A stretch of 64,000 bases of DNA, from assembly GCF_027887165.1 (NCBI RefSeq), contig NC_077232.1, forward strand, positions 57,996,706-58,060,705, written 5' to 3'. The DNA is from Monodelphis domestica. Its lineage: Eukaryota; Chordata; Mammalia; Didelphimorphia; Didelphidae. The notes below the pieces were generated by a model that saw nothing but the letters and a program-made list of their open reading frames with translations, ran no database searches and was not told where the DNA came from. Both the position numbers and the translations under genes were made by a program. Positions 1 through 13,600 of the stretch are shown piece by piece; the stretch's first letter is position 1, and each line of letters opens with the position of its first letter.

Positions 1-372
1 AGTACACTCTTGCCTGTTGCACTGTCTTGCAAATTCCTCTTTCTGTATCATTTCTTCATATGTAAAATGAGGTGGTACTAAATGAATGAACTCTTCAGGC
101 TCTGATCTAGTGTCTACTACATGTAAAGCTCTATCCTAGCCACCAAAAGACAAATGCAAAAATAGGTTCTGTCCCTAAAGGGTCTTAAAATCTAGTTGGG
201 GATTTTCTTATACCAACAAGTTTAAAAGTTCTGTGAATTGAGGAGAATTGAAATTGCTGAGCTATTTCCTATGGGTGATCTTTGAAATATAAGGGGATAG
301 AAGCATAGGAAAGATGTCATGGGATTGGATGGAGATAGGCAATATCCTCATTTTCAAAAAAAGCAAATTTCT

Positions 373-1437
373 TTTTTTTTATTTTGTATATATTTTTACT
401 TTTTTTTTCTCTAAATTTTTATTTGGTCATTTCCAAACATTATTCATTGGAAACAAAGATCATTTTCTTTTCTTCCTTCCCCACCCTCCCACCACCTCTC
501 CCATAGTCCACGCGCGATTCCACTGGGTATCACGTGTGTTCTTGACTCGAACCCTTTTCCATGTTGTTGGTATTTGCACTAGAGTGTTCATTTAGAGTCT
601 CTCCTCAGTCATTTCCTCTCAGCCCCTGTAGTCAAGCAGTTGCTTTTCATCGGTGTTTTTACTCCCACAGTTTATCCTCTGCTTGTGGATAGTGTTTTTT
701 AGATCCCTGCAGATTGTTCATGGACATTGCATTGACACTAATGGAGAAGTCCATTACATTCAATTGTAGCACAGTGTATTAGTCTCTGTGTACATTGTTC
801 TCCTGGTTCTGCTCCTCTCACTCTGCATCACTTCCTGGAGGTTGTTCCAGTCTCCATGGAATTCCTCCACTTTGCTCAGCCATTCCCCAATTGAAGGGCA
901 TCCCCTCGTTTTCCAATTTTTGGCCACCATAAAGAGCGCAGCTATGAATATTCTAATATTCTTGTACAAGTCTTTTTCCTTATTATCTCTTTGGGGTACA
1001 AGCCCAGCAGTGCTATGGCTGGATCAAAGGGCAGACAGTCTTTTATAGCCCTTTGGCATAGTTCCAAATTGCCCTCCAGAATGGTTGGATCAGTTCACAA
1101 CTCCACCAGCAATGAATTAGTGTCCCTACTTTGCCACATCCTCTCCAGCATTCATTACTTTCCATAACTGCCATGTTAGCCAATCTGCTAGGTGTGAGGT
1201 GATACCTCAGAGTTGTTTTGATTTGCATCTCTCTGATTATAAGAGATGTAGAACACTTTTTCATGTGCTTGTTAATAGTTTTGATTTCTTTGGCTGAGAA
1301 CTGCCTGTTCACGTCCCTTGCCCATTTATCAATTGGAGAATGGCTTGATTTTTTGTACAATTGCTGTAGCTCTTTCTAAATTTGAGTAATTAAACCTTTG
1401 TCAGAGGTTTTTATGAAGTTTGCTTCCCAATTTGTTG
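373..1437 (-). mobile_element. 5'-truncated L1 insertion with target duplication
   Basis: It holds the 3' UTR and the ORF2 C-terminal end (1043-1360, minus; [16 protein letters not shown] motif typical of the L1 ORF2 C-terminus). The target copies at 356-372 and 1438-1454 (AAAAAAAGCARATTTCT) differ at one base. A T-rich tract at 373-420 is the poly(A) on the other strand. Confidence 0.9.
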
Positions 1438-1454
1438 AAAAAAAGCAGATTTCT

Positions 1455-3338
1455 GGTGCTAGTTCAGTTCAAGGTTCATAGCATACAATTTTAAAATACA
1501 GGATTCTGGGATTTAAACCTAGAAGGGATTTCTTCCAGGTCCTTTGTTTTCCAGATGGAGAAATAGGCCTAGAAAGATCAAATGATTAGAACACTAATGA
1601 TTTGTAAGCATAAGAAAGTGGAAGTGTGTTCACTCTGAGCCGGCAAAGGTTAAAATAAGGCTTGTCAAATGACTGGCAGCATTGAACATGTTCCTGGATT
1701 TCAATAAAATGTTTGACAGTATCAAGATATACTTGTGGATAAAATAGAGATGTGGGCTATTCGATGGTTCAGTGAATTGGTTTCAGAACTGATGGAGTAG
1801 GGCTTGGGGCTTTCAGAATGACCAGAACAGCTTTCTTGTCCATGGAATTTTTTTCATCCAAATCTCCTTTTTCTCTCTGATCTGAGGCTTTTTGGGATTT
1901 GGTTTTAGAGTTTAGAAGACCTGGATTTAAGTCATTTACTAGCTTTTAAGCAAGTCATTTAACTTCTCTGCCTCAGCTCCTCACTTGTTATGTGTGGATA
2001 AAATGTTTACCTACATTAAATTCTTACTCTAAAACTGGTATAAGGAAGCCTCTGGTTTTCAAGTGCCTTTGCCAGCAGAGGAGTAGGCTCTGGGCAGGCT
2101 GTGAATCGAGGGCTGGACCTTAAGCCCCTTCATCATTTATTCAGAAAGGCTCATCACCAGACTGGAAGTATTAAAATTTAATATTGGCTTGCATATGTCA
2201 CAAAATTATCACGATAATTAAATAAGAAATGCATAAAGCACATTAAAAATGTAAGCTATTGTTTTCTTCCACTTAGAACCTGTGCAACAGCCCTATGCAA
2301 GCATCTAACCTACTTAGAAGGAATTAGTGCCAAATTTTGAGACTTTGAAACAAATTAGTGATTCTTAGGGGCTCAGGATTTTCTCCAAACTACTCTCAGG
2401 ATGGTTAAGTAGTTTGCTGTGACACTGGTACTCTGGTGGATCTTTGGTCTCCTTGGTTCCATGTTCTTTTCAATGACAGATCACAAGCTATCCCTGCCTG
2501 CCCATCCTGAAACTTGTTCTTGTCCTCTCCTAAGTTCCTTTACAGAATATATGCCCAAATTGCTTGATTCTTTATGTTATGAGGATATATGAATGCAATG
2601 CCAGCTAACTGTCATTTTTTTGCCCCACATTTTTTGCTCCACATCCTCATTTTTTTGTCATATTTCACTGATGAAATCCTTTAGTCCTATTATTCACATT
2701 TCTTCATTGGGTAATAGGAAGAGGTCATATATTTCAGCCTTTTCCCACTAACCTTGCATTTCTCCATTGCCCTCTCTGATTCATTTTGAGTTCTTTGGTG
2801 ACTATTGTATTCTATATTCTATAGCTATACAATAGCACCAATAGGATATTGATATTAAAAAAAAAATCTTTGTTTCTAGAAGACATTTAGGATCATTAAA
2901 GAAGCTCTACATTTTCCTGAAGTCCAAGGAGCCTTCTTTCTTCCTGTTTATTCCGGACATGTAGAAAGGCTCTCTGTTTATTCAAATGTTGGGCTCATTT
3001 GTTGATGCAGTTATTTCCAGGCAGTAGATAGTCATCATCCACTTAGGCCAAACTAAAGTTGTGACAAATCTCTTCCAGGAGGTTGAATTTTAAGACTTAT
3101 TATGATCAGCCCAGTGTCCTACACAAACCAGAGTATCTGGAGGGCTTCACCGTATGTTGGAAATCTCTTGGACTTGGATGCCACTTGATTATCCATCAAT
3201 GGAGAACACCTTTGATGAGGACACAAGATGCTGACAAAAGTACAATCTAGACTGCCAAAGGAGAGATCCCAGAGAAAACGGAACTTAGGAGAATGGAATA
3301 ATAGTTCCCACTTTTAAGCATGAAAAGTCACTTACAGA
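1455..3338. other. Intergenic, no gene seen
   Basis: AT-rich unique-looking DNA with a MIR-like SINE relic at about 1925-2010 (tail C-A-A-G-T-C-A-T-T-T-A-A-C type). No splice-flanked frame with family resemblance was found. Confidence 0.5.
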
Positions 3339-3532
3339 GGACAGCTATCTTCAGTGGATAGTTGGACCTGGAGATGGGAGATCCTTGATTCAGATTTGGC
3401 CCAGATACTTTCTAGCTGTGTGACTGGGCAAGTCACCCTCATTGCTTAGTCCTTGCCACTCTTCTGCCTTAGAACTAATAACATAGTATTGATTCTAAGA
3501 CAAAAGGTAAGAATTTAAGAAAGAAAAAAAAA
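3339..3532 (+). mobile_element. Marsupial-type tRNA-derived SINE
   Basis: It has the consensus core with GTGTGACTGGGCAAGTCACC and the tail TTGATTCTAAGACAAAAGGT, then an A-rich end. Diverged copy. Confidence 0.8.
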
Positions 3533-3559
3533 GAGCTCACAGTTACTTCATTTAAGCCT

Positions 3560-4080
3560 TCCTCTGACCATGATGCGAGTGCTATTCTCTCCATTTTATA
3601 GATGAGACTTGCCTAGTGTCTTGAGTTAGGATGCAAACCCAGATCTTGCTTGAGCCACCAGGCTGTCGTGCCATTTTTTAGGAAGCCTGAAAGCTCTCCT
3701 CATATACAAACCCATTTCTTTTCCATAAAAAATCCCCCGGAAGTTTGCCCTTCCCCAAGTACTTCCCAGACTGGCTATTCCATTTAGGGAAGATGCTACG
3801 TTGTTCGTGTGCCAGTCTGTGCCCTCCTTGAGGTCAGAAATGTCTCTTACCAAAGAGATGCTGCATCTGCTTTGCTGGCACCTCTTCCCTTTAACATTTG
3901 TGATTCGCTTTCCATTACATACACCATCTCATTGGAGCCTTGGACCAATCCTGTGAGTAAGGCACCTCCCCTATTTACCCTGGAGGAAGCAAACCCCAAA
4001 GGGATAAGTGGCTTGCCCACTGATACAACCCTAAAGGTTGGGTGCAAGATTGGAACCCAAGTCTTCATGGCAATAAGTGC
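3560..4080 (-). repeat. MIR-like SINE relics
   Basis: Two antisense MIR-type pieces (about 3560-3665 and 3935-4075), recognised by ATTTTATAGATGAG and the GGCTTGCCCA core. Old and diverged, family assignment approximate. Confidence 0.5.
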
Positions 4081-4339
4081 AGTTCTCCACAAATCAGGCC
4101 ATGAGAGCATAGAGGAATGATGGAACCCGTTTGATGGGCCAGCTTCTCAGAGCAGACAGGCTTGAAGGTACCATTGTAGATTGAGAGAAGGTTATTCTAG
4201 AAACATCTAGGTAGTGGCCCATGATCTTTCCAGCTTTATTTCCAGTTACTTCTCCAAACCCATTGTTTAGCCAAACTGGCCTGCTTACCATTGGCATTCC
4301 CATCTCACCCACCCACCTGCAAGGTCCAAGCTGGGCACT

Positions 4340-4760
4340 TTTGTGAAATTGTCCTTTATCTGACATCCTGGGCACGTTTCTTCCCTGTTGAACTTCGGTG
4401 ACACGTTGTGCTTCTTACAGAAGGAAACCTATCATGGGATCAGCCTCCTTGCGTGCTCAGCGTCTATCCAAAGTGTCCTCCGCCGCAGAGGCATCCGATT
4501 CATCAGCCTCGAGACAAATGAAGACTGCCAGAGACCAAAGGACATCCTCAGGAGAGGACAGGCGGCTCATCTGGCAGGGAGAGGCAGTAACTATCACGGA
4601 AAAGGACAACAGCCAAATCTGGTGGCCAGCCAAGACACGAGCATCTCCTTAATGTTGGGAAGGGATCCAAAGAGCACACAAGGATGAACTGGACCAGTTC
4701 AAAAAAAGACAGAAAGCCCAAGAGAAGGGCAATCAACGCTGCATGTATCATACCACATCG
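4340..4760 (+). other. Unassigned CpG-bearing segment with overlapping open frames
   Basis: A non-repetitive stretch with more CG dinucleotides than its surroundings and two overlapping plus frames (4388-4687 and 4398-4652). An acceptor-like CTTCTTACAG ends at 4420. The predicted peptides resemble no family I know. It could be a relic exon, a processed pseudogene or chance. No further evidence. Confidence 0.25.
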
Positions 4761-5616
4761 CCATTATTTGATTAATTTGATTTTGTTTCTATTGGATTCA
4801 CTAGCTGCAATGATTGCAGACCATGGCCAACCCATTCTTATCACACGCCATTTTGTGCTGGTTGCTCTTGTACGTTCTCACTTTACCAATAATCAGGACT
4901 GCCCAAAAGAGGAGTTGGCTAAGTAGTGGGCAGCCCATCACTAGGGATCTTCAAATAAGTCAATGGTTGCATATCAGATGTGTTGTAATAGGGATTCCTA
5001 GAGGATTTGAGGCAGAATCCTCATTCTGTGTATATTTACACTCTCCCCGCCCATCAAAAGAATGAGGATTCAAGTTTTGGTGTGTGGCCTTTGTGCAGAT
5101 GGAAATTTTGCCACACCTGAGCTACATTCCCAGCATCCTTTCAAGTTATGTCCTCATTTTACATAAGGAGGCTTGGGAGATAAATTTGACAGAGACCCAC
5201 GCTGTGCTGCAGGGCTCTTTTTTCAGAGCTTGTGCTTGTTGGCAAAGTGCCGCAAGGGTGAGTCTCTGGCTCTCTTTGCTCTGCTCACTTGACTGAAAGA
5301 ACCTTTTTTTCTTTTCCTTCTCTTTTGATTTATTATTAAAAATCCTGTATATTTTTAAATATGAGGAGTATTTATTCATTTATGGAAATAGAGGAGGAGG
5401 AGGAAATATGAAGTCAATTCTCTGAAGTTCACCATTCTAATTGAAAAGTTTTCACTGGGAAAAATAGCATAAGCATGGATTAAAAAAAAAACATGAGATA
5501 CTCTGAGTCATGGAAAGCAATATTACTTTCTGTTGGTCACAAATATTATTTGCCACTTGATTCCTGAAAGATGTTAATTCTGCTTTTCAAAAGAGCATTT
5601 TGGCTTTAAACTTATC

Positions 5617-5775
5617 AAATTTAATTTATTATAATATTATATATACAATATAATTTTCATTAATTTTATATATTCGTATATTTATTATACAATATAAATT
5701 TATTAAATTTAATTCATTCTAATATATTGTATAATATATAATATTATAATAATTTATTAAAATTACAATTAAATT
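5617..5775. repeat. AT-rich low-complexity tract
   Basis: Almost pure A/T with repeated TTATTATAATATTATA motifs. No coding potential. Confidence 0.8.
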
Positions 5776-6638
5776 CCAACTCCTTTATAACTGCAGGCAA
5801 CAAAAAACTCCACACAAAGGCCTCTGAACACCGCAGCACAGAGATGATTAGAGTCCTCTCTCAAACCATTTAAAATCAGCTTTAAAAGCCATTAGAGAAC
5901 GGCTTAAGACTGGTTATGCAATCAGTTTTCACTACATTGGATTGAAGTAGTTGGGAAAGGCTCCATAGAAGGGGATTTGGGTGTTTCATGGATAGATAGG
6001 ATTTGGATATAAAAAGAATGGGAAAAGGATTTTGATCATGGAAGAGTGCATGGTTGTTGGGAGTGACTAAACAGACTAACCTGGAGAAAGGTGTGGGTCC
6101 AAAGCAGCTGGGTTTAATAGGCTGAGTAGGTTGGACAGGGCTTCGAAGGCTGAGACATTTCTGCTGAAGGCAGGAGATGGAGCCATCGGAAGTTTTGGAA
6201 CAGAGAAATGATAGGAAATAGGAAAAGTCATAGCAATAGCTTTCAGTATCAGTTGGACAGGGAAAATACTGGAAGTAGGGAGACCTGCTTAAAGGCTATC
6301 ATAGTAGGATAGATTTAGAGTGATAAAAAGCCTCAATGAAGACATTAGCAAAAGATAGAGGCAGTCTGACTGTGGAAAAGTGCCTCCAAGACCCTCACTT
6401 CCGACAGCATCATTGACCACTATTGGGATTTTTTTCTTTGAAGCCAATACTGCTCCTTGTTATCCTTCTGGGGTATCTGAGAAGAGTAAATGCAAGATTA
6501 AGGTGTCAGAATTAAAGACTAACACATCACCTAGTCCTGAGCTGAAACCTAGAAGCAATGACCCCTAGAGGGTCTCCAGGATTCCATGACCTCTGGAGGC
6601 CAGGAGTCCGTTGAAGGCTGTTGGGAGTTGTCACTAAG
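5776..6638. promoter_or_regulatory. 5' flank of the SLC15-like gene, promoter not resolved
   Basis: It must hold the promoter and any 5' UTR if exon 1 is first. I see no CpG island and no clear TATA box close to the ATG. An untranslated exon further upstream cannot be excluded. Confidence 0.35.
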
Positions 6639-6686
6639 ATGGAAGCCATAGAGGCACAAAAAGAAGAGCAATTATTAAAAATCAAG
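6639..6686 (+). CDS. SLC15-like exon 1 (start codon, residues 1-16)
   Basis: ATG sits in a good Kozak context (A at -3, G at +4), and an in-frame TGA lies 27 nt upstream at 6612-6614. It encodes a short charged cytosolic N-terminus (begins [10 protein letters not shown]) and ends in phase 0 at donor gtatga. Phase 0 matches the acceptor of the next exon. This is the least certain exon because it is short and the N-terminus is not conserved in the family. Confidence 0.7.
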
Positions 6687-9600
6687 GTATGAGATGGACT
6701 TCCCACCTTGAAGAAATATCCCCAAATCCCTCGACAATCCCACCTCTACCCTTTCCAAATCTTAACCCAAGCCAACTTCTTAATAAGCCCTTTCTCCAGC
6801 TGCCCCTCAAATCTCACCAGCTCCCCAAATCATTCTCCTGACTCCTAATTGATGGCCCCTTAAACATCAAGGTATGGTGGACTTCCCATCTTGGAGAAAT
6901 ATCCCCAAATCCCTCGACAATCCCACCTCTACCCTTTCCAAATCTTTAACTCAAGATAACTTCTTAAGCCATTTCTCTGGGTGCCCCTCAAATCTCACCA
7001 GCTCCCCAAATCATTCTTCTGACTCCTTCTAGTTGATGGCCCCTTAAACATCAAGGTATGGTGGACTTCCCATCTTGGAGAAATATCCCCAAATCCCCTG
7101 ACAACCCCACCTCTACCCTTTCCAAATCTTTATCCCAAGCCAACTTCTTAAACCATTTCTCTGGGTGCCCCTCAAATCTCACCAGCTCCCCAAATCATTC
7201 TCCCGACTCCTAATTGATTCCCCCCTCCAATTTCTCCCCCAAATCACTCTTCCTAGACTGACTCCAAGTATATTTTCCATCTCTCACCAAATCTTTTGTC
7301 CCCGCAGAAGTTTAGAAATAAGTTTCCAGTTTCTGGGATCATCTTATTGATCATTAAATGGCTAGACAATACCAGCTTCTCTGAATTGTACGGTACGTAT
7401 CTGCCCACTACCTCTTCCAAACCCCAACTTGTCTACAGCCAGTGTCCCCCATATTCCCTCAAAACACTGGTTTCCTAACACCTTTATACATTCAGACTTC
7501 AGGGCCACTATAAGCCTGTGATGAACATTTTGGTCTCACATACACTTATGTCCTATATATGTCCTATCAACATTTAGGATTGATGGACACTGACCCAGGG
7601 GTTCTTAACCCAAAAGGGTCTGTGACAACATTGGTTGTGTCTAATAATGTATCTCCAGTTATTCTGCACCTACAGATGGTAATCTGTAATAATAATTATT
7701 AATAATATAATAATAATAATCTCTTTCTACCAAGAGGTGGGAAGCATCATCAATCTTCTGGAATTCTAATTGCTTGTGTCTAACTATGTCTCCCATTATT
7801 CTGCACTTATAGACCATCCCTTTCTACCAAGAGGTGGGAAGCATGCCATCATCATCAGTCTTCTGGAATTACAAATGGTCATTGTATGGATTAGAATCCT
7901 TCTGTTTTTCATAGATCACGTATACAACTATAACATTGTAGTTTTTTTTAAACATTGCTAAATCTAATTTCTTTCATGCTGTTTTCTTTATTTTAATTTT
8001 TCTTGGTTAAATATAAAATCAATTTATAACATTTTTTTTTGGTAATTTTGAGTTCCAAATTCTATTCCTCCCTCTTCTCCCCCTCTCAATATGGCAACCA
8101 ATTTGACCTAGGTAATACGTGTATATTCATGCAAAACATATTTCCATATTACTCATGCTATGAAAGAAAATGTGAACCAAAAATAAACAAGAGAAATAAA
8201 GCTTTTAAGAAGTATGTTTTATTCTGCACTCAAATTCCATCAGTTCTTTCTTGGAGTTGAATAGCAGTTTTCATCATAAGTCCTTTTGAATAGTCTTGGA
8301 TCATTGTATTGCTGAGAATAGCTAAGACAATCATTGTACAATATTTTTGTTACTGTGTACAATGTTCAACTGGTTCTACTCATTTCATTCTGCATCAGTT
8401 TATGTAAGTCTTTATAGGTTTTTCTGAGAGCATCATGTTCATTTATTATAGAACTATAGTATTCCATCCTAATCATATTCCACAACTTGTTCAGCCATTC
8501 CAAAATTGATGAGCATCCCCTCAATATTCAATTCTTTGCCACAATGAAAAGAGCTGCAAAAATACTTTACTTTTTCTTTTTGTTTATCTGTTTGGCATAC
8601 AGACCTAGAAGTAGCATCACTAGGTCAATGAGTATGCATTATTTTATAGCTTTTAGAGCATAGTTTAAAATTGCTTTCCAGAAAGGTTCGCAACTCCAAC
8701 AATGCTTTAGTGTCTCAATTATCCCACATTCCCTCAAACACTAGTGATTTTATTTTTCTGTTATATTAGCCAGTCTGATAGGTGTGGGATGTTACCTCAA
8801 AGTTGTTTTCATTTGCATTTCTCTAATGCAAAGCGATATAGAGCAAGAGTGATTTAGAGCATTTTTTTTTTCATGCAACCATAGGAAGCTTTGATTATTT
8901 TGTCTGAGAACTATCTGTTCATATGCTTTGTCCATTTATCAATTTGGGAATGACTTAAATTCATATAAATTTGACTTGGTTCTCTATATATTTGAAAGTT
9001 GAGGCCTTTGTCAGAGAAGCTTGCAAGAACATTTATGATTAGTAATTGTGTATTTCCCTCCATCCAGTCCCCCTCCATTTATTCTACTTTCTTTCCTTTC
9101 ACCCTGTTCATCCCTTCAAAGTGTTTTCCTTCTGTCTACCACCTCCCCTAGTTTGTCTGCTATTTATTAGTGCCCTCCTCTTTCTCTTATCCCCTTCCTT
9201 TCTTACTTTCCTATAGGGTAAGATAGATTTCTATAACCAACTGAGTTTGTATGTTATTTCCCTTTTGAGCCAATTCCAATGAAAGTAAGATTCAAGCTTT
9301 CTCTCCCACTTCACCCTGCATCTTCCCATCCATTGTATAAGCTATTTTGTGTCTCCTTTTTATGAGAAAATTTACTTTATTCTACCTCTTCCTTCCCCCA
9401 ATGCATTCCTCTTTCTCACTTCTTAGTTTTATTTTAATTTTAAATATTATCCCATCATCTCTAATTCACACCTGTTTCCTATGTCTATGTATACTCCTAA
9501 TTCCCTTAATAATGATAAAGTTAACAGGAGTTAAAAGTATCTTTCAATATAGGAATATAAACAGTGTTAACCATATCAAGTCCATTATAATTTCTCTTTC

Positions 9601-10585
9601 CTGTTTACCTTTTTATGCTTTGCTAGAGTCTTGTATTTTAAAGTCAAATTTCCTCTTCCAGCTCTGGTCTTTTCATTAGAAATGTTTGAAAATCTTCAGT
9701 TTCATTAATGTTTCTTTTTTAAAAAGGACAGAAGGGTCCTTCAAATACTTCTACCCCCTCATCTTACCCTATAAACATTGACTCTGTGAACACTGAAGTC
9801 TTTTTTTAATTTGAAATTTTTTATTTAATTAATTTAGAATATTTTTCCATGGTTACATGATTCATATTCTTTCCTTCTCCTCCCTCCTGTAGACAATGAG
9901 CAGTTCCACTGGGTTTTACATGTGTCTGATCAAGATCTATTTCCATTTAATTGATATTTGCACTAGGGTCATCATTTAGAGTCTACATCCCCAATCATAT
10001 CCCCATTGACCCATGTGATCAAGAAGTTGTTTTTCTTCTGTGTTTCCGCTCCCACCGTTCTTTCTCTGGATGTGGAGAGTGTTTTTTTCTTATAAGTCCC
10101 TCAGAAGGAACACTGAAGCCTTGAGACAATGACTCTGTGGGTCCTTTGCCTTTCTACACACACTGCCCCCATGGACAAAGGTTCACTATTGAACTTTCCA
10201 AGGACTCTCCTCTGCCCTATGCATTGTTTCTTAAGGCTGTCTCTTCATAGCATTCTCTCCTGTCTCCTCTCAAGTCCCTCAATGGGGTTGTGAAACTCCC
10301 TCAACCTACTCTCTCTCTCTCTCCCCAGGTTTACTCAAAAAAAATTTTTTCTCTCATTTCAATTTCTCCACGGAATATGGCAACTCCCTGGATCTCATGT
10401 TCCACTGTTGTCTGACTAGCATGGCTTTGATTAGTTCCATCATCACAGACTCCTGCCTGGGAAAATTCAAGTAAGAAAAATATTTTCCTCTCTTCTCAGT
10501 GTAAGTGAAGGACCAAGGGGACCAGGATTTTTAGCAGCCTCTCTGGGTTCCCTGCCTCACACTGTTATTGTAAGGATCAAACAGT

Positions 10586-10644
<59 letters not shown>

Positions 10645-13600
10645 GAGTTTTATTAAGGGAAAAGGATTGTACAGATTTTAAGGTTTCCAGGTCTGAAACT
10701 ATCACCGTGCATCTTCATGTGCTTGTGAATTTTTGGCCATGTGAAAGTCTTTGTGTGTAGCTGTGTATGTTGATGTGGGTACATCTTCATAGATGCTTTT
10801 TGGGCATTTGGGTCTGTGAATGTCATATGTTCATGCATGCATCTTCTTCTGTTCGGGTCTCTACTTACTTGATGCTGGGAAGGATGAGACGGAGACTCTT
10901 GAGGAGATCTGAATCCGCTACTATTTGTGTGCAAAGGAATCGATGACAAATGGAGCTGTTCCCACCACTGATGTACATTTGTAAACCTTTGTGTGTATGT
11001 CTATTTGCATGTTTAATTCTTTGTGTGGGTCTCGGAACCACATCCATGTCCATGCTGGGTGAGTCTCTGTATGTCTGTCTCCATCCCATGTCTGGAAAGT
11101 TGCTGTGAGGGATTCTATGGGTGAATGGGGACCGGTGTGCCTCTCCGTGTATCTCCCGTCTTTCTGTGTGTGTGTGCATGTAAGCGACGAACACCTACTA
11201 AGGAGAAAGCTTTGATCTGCCCACCGAACCACGATTCTCAATGAGATGAGGGTATCAAAAAAGAAGAGAGCAGGACAAGACAGCTCGATAGAGAGTCCTG
11301 CAAGAGGATGGAGATGAAGGAAAACTTGTCTCTCAGGGAGATAAAGGGCTCTGGCTGGACCAAGGGGTTACTTCATTGTCATAGCCAGAGAATTCCTGCC
11401 AGAAGACACATTTATGTCCATGTGAGTCACCCCCTTTTACCTGTTGTCCGGGGCTCTCCCCACAAACAAAGCATTGGTGAGCCCCGTGACAGAAACATGG
11501 GCTGCTTGTTAGAGAGGATTCTGTTAGGCTGTAATTCGTAGCTCTGTTGCTGGCCACAAGAAAGGAATATGATTGTAAAAGAACTGGATCTAGATCCCCT
11601 GTAGCCAAACCACCATTATAGGAGTAGCAGAAATCAGAGCTTGTTAAGGAAAGATTATATCCAATTATGAGCCTTTTGAGGAATAATAACAATATTCCAA
11701 CCATGGCGGAATGACGTAAGACCGTCCTATCTGCTACTGGAGCTGTCCCAAGGAGACTTTCAGGGATGCGGCAGCAACTGAGCTCCTCCATCTCAAAATT
11801 CTTCCTGAATTAAGGGGAGCCTTCCCAGTCACCTTTGTAACATCTTACAGAAGAGGAAATACGAAGGGATGCTAGCAGAATCACTTCTTTTCTGCAGACT
11901 CTTTCTACTGTGCTATTTTACAAAAAGATAACTGTGATCATAATAGTGACTTACACATTGAATGGAAGAAGGTTAGGCTTGTTCCACTTGGTTCTTTCTC
12001 CTTTTTGCTTTTTCTCTCTTTCTCCCCCAGCTCTCTTGCTCTTTCTCCGACCTCTCAATGTGTCACACTCCATGCTGAGCTCTTCTCCTTTTGGTCAGTC
12101 TCTGAAGGTCTTAATGATTCTCTTTTCCTCTAGCGCCCTGATCCTGAGCCAGGTGCTGTTGTTAACGGGTTACTCCATTGTCATAGCCAGAGAATTCCTG
12201 CCAGAAGACACATTTATGTCCATGTGAGTCATCCCCTTTTACCTGTATGCTTTTATACATTGCTATATGTATATATATGTATATTATATATACACACGAG
12301 AGAGTGGGGAGTCAGGCTTGAGCCCAGGCTGTCCCTATGTCCATCTGCAGCAGTGGGGAGCTCTCAGGCATGGCATTTTTGTGTCTGTGTCATCAGGGGT
12401 GACTATGTACTCATGAGGGAGCTCTTAAGTGCCTCTGTCCCCTTCTTTTCTCTAGGTTCCTTCTGGTTACTGGTTTGCTCCTGGTGGCTTCTTCTACTGG
12501 AGTCAAGTTGCCTTGTTTTATGTGTTTAGCCGGGGACCAATTTCAAGAAAACCAGGTATATATGTATATATATGTGCAGAGTGGTAGGGTGTCTCCTGTG
12601 TGTTAGCCCATCCCATCCTCCTCCAGGGACCACAGCATCAGAGCAGCGGAGAATTCAAGATGAAAAGGACCTCATGGGTCATCTCGGCTGACATTTTCTA
12701 GATAAGGGAACTGAGATTCACAATACTTGTTCAAAGTTGGGCTATGATCACATTTCCTTCACTTCTTCCTCCACATTTGCTGCTCATTCTTTAGCTTTGC
12801 AAGAAGCCATCATTTACCCGCAGGAAATAAAATTCAATCTGAGGGTTTTGTTTTGTTTTTAATCCTTTCCTTCCATCTTAGAATCAATACTGTGTATTGG
12901 TTCCAAGGTAGAAGAGTCGTAAAGGCTAAGCCAGGAGGGTTAAGTGACTTGCTCAGGGTCACACAGGTAGGAAATGTCTGAGGCCAAATTTGAACCCAGG
13001 ATCTCCCATCTTCAGGCCTGGCTCTCTACCCAGGAAGCCCTCTATCTGCTCAAATCTGAGGGTTTTTAAAAATGATCTTTTTTTGAAGTATATTTAAAAA
13101 TCTATTGTTATCTTTTAGAAGCGGGCCACATTCAATGCTCTGGGGCTTGATGTAGGGTCTGTATTTATTATGCTGTCCTGAATTTGCTCTTTTAAAAACT
13201 AGAAACACATAATCAATTCTGTAGAAAATGTCTTTGACCAGTATTCCCCCAGCTCCCAATCCATGTCTAAATGGATTTCCCATAGAATAGGCATGCCCAG
13301 AAAATGGACATTTTGTGAAGAGTCTAACTTTGTCCATTTAGGTCATTTGAACCTTCTTCACTGTAAACTTCATCAGGGAGGGTCTACATCTTGTCTAAAT
13401 TCTGTATCTCTCCCCACCACCCAACACAGAATTTTGCACATAGTAGGTGATCTACAAATACTGGGTTGAATTGAATAAATCAGATTGAATTTACTTGAGC
13501 CAAATAGAACTACAGAGGGAATACAGCTGAAAACACACAAACACACAGAGGAATTTCAAAGGAAAGAAAGTTGTTGAATGACAGCAGCTGAGCAAATAAG

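Noticed and set aside
11333..11791. 152-codon open frame on the minus strand
   Set aside because: It spans intron 3 and the duplicated exon piece in antisense, with no splice context, no family features and no conserved pattern.
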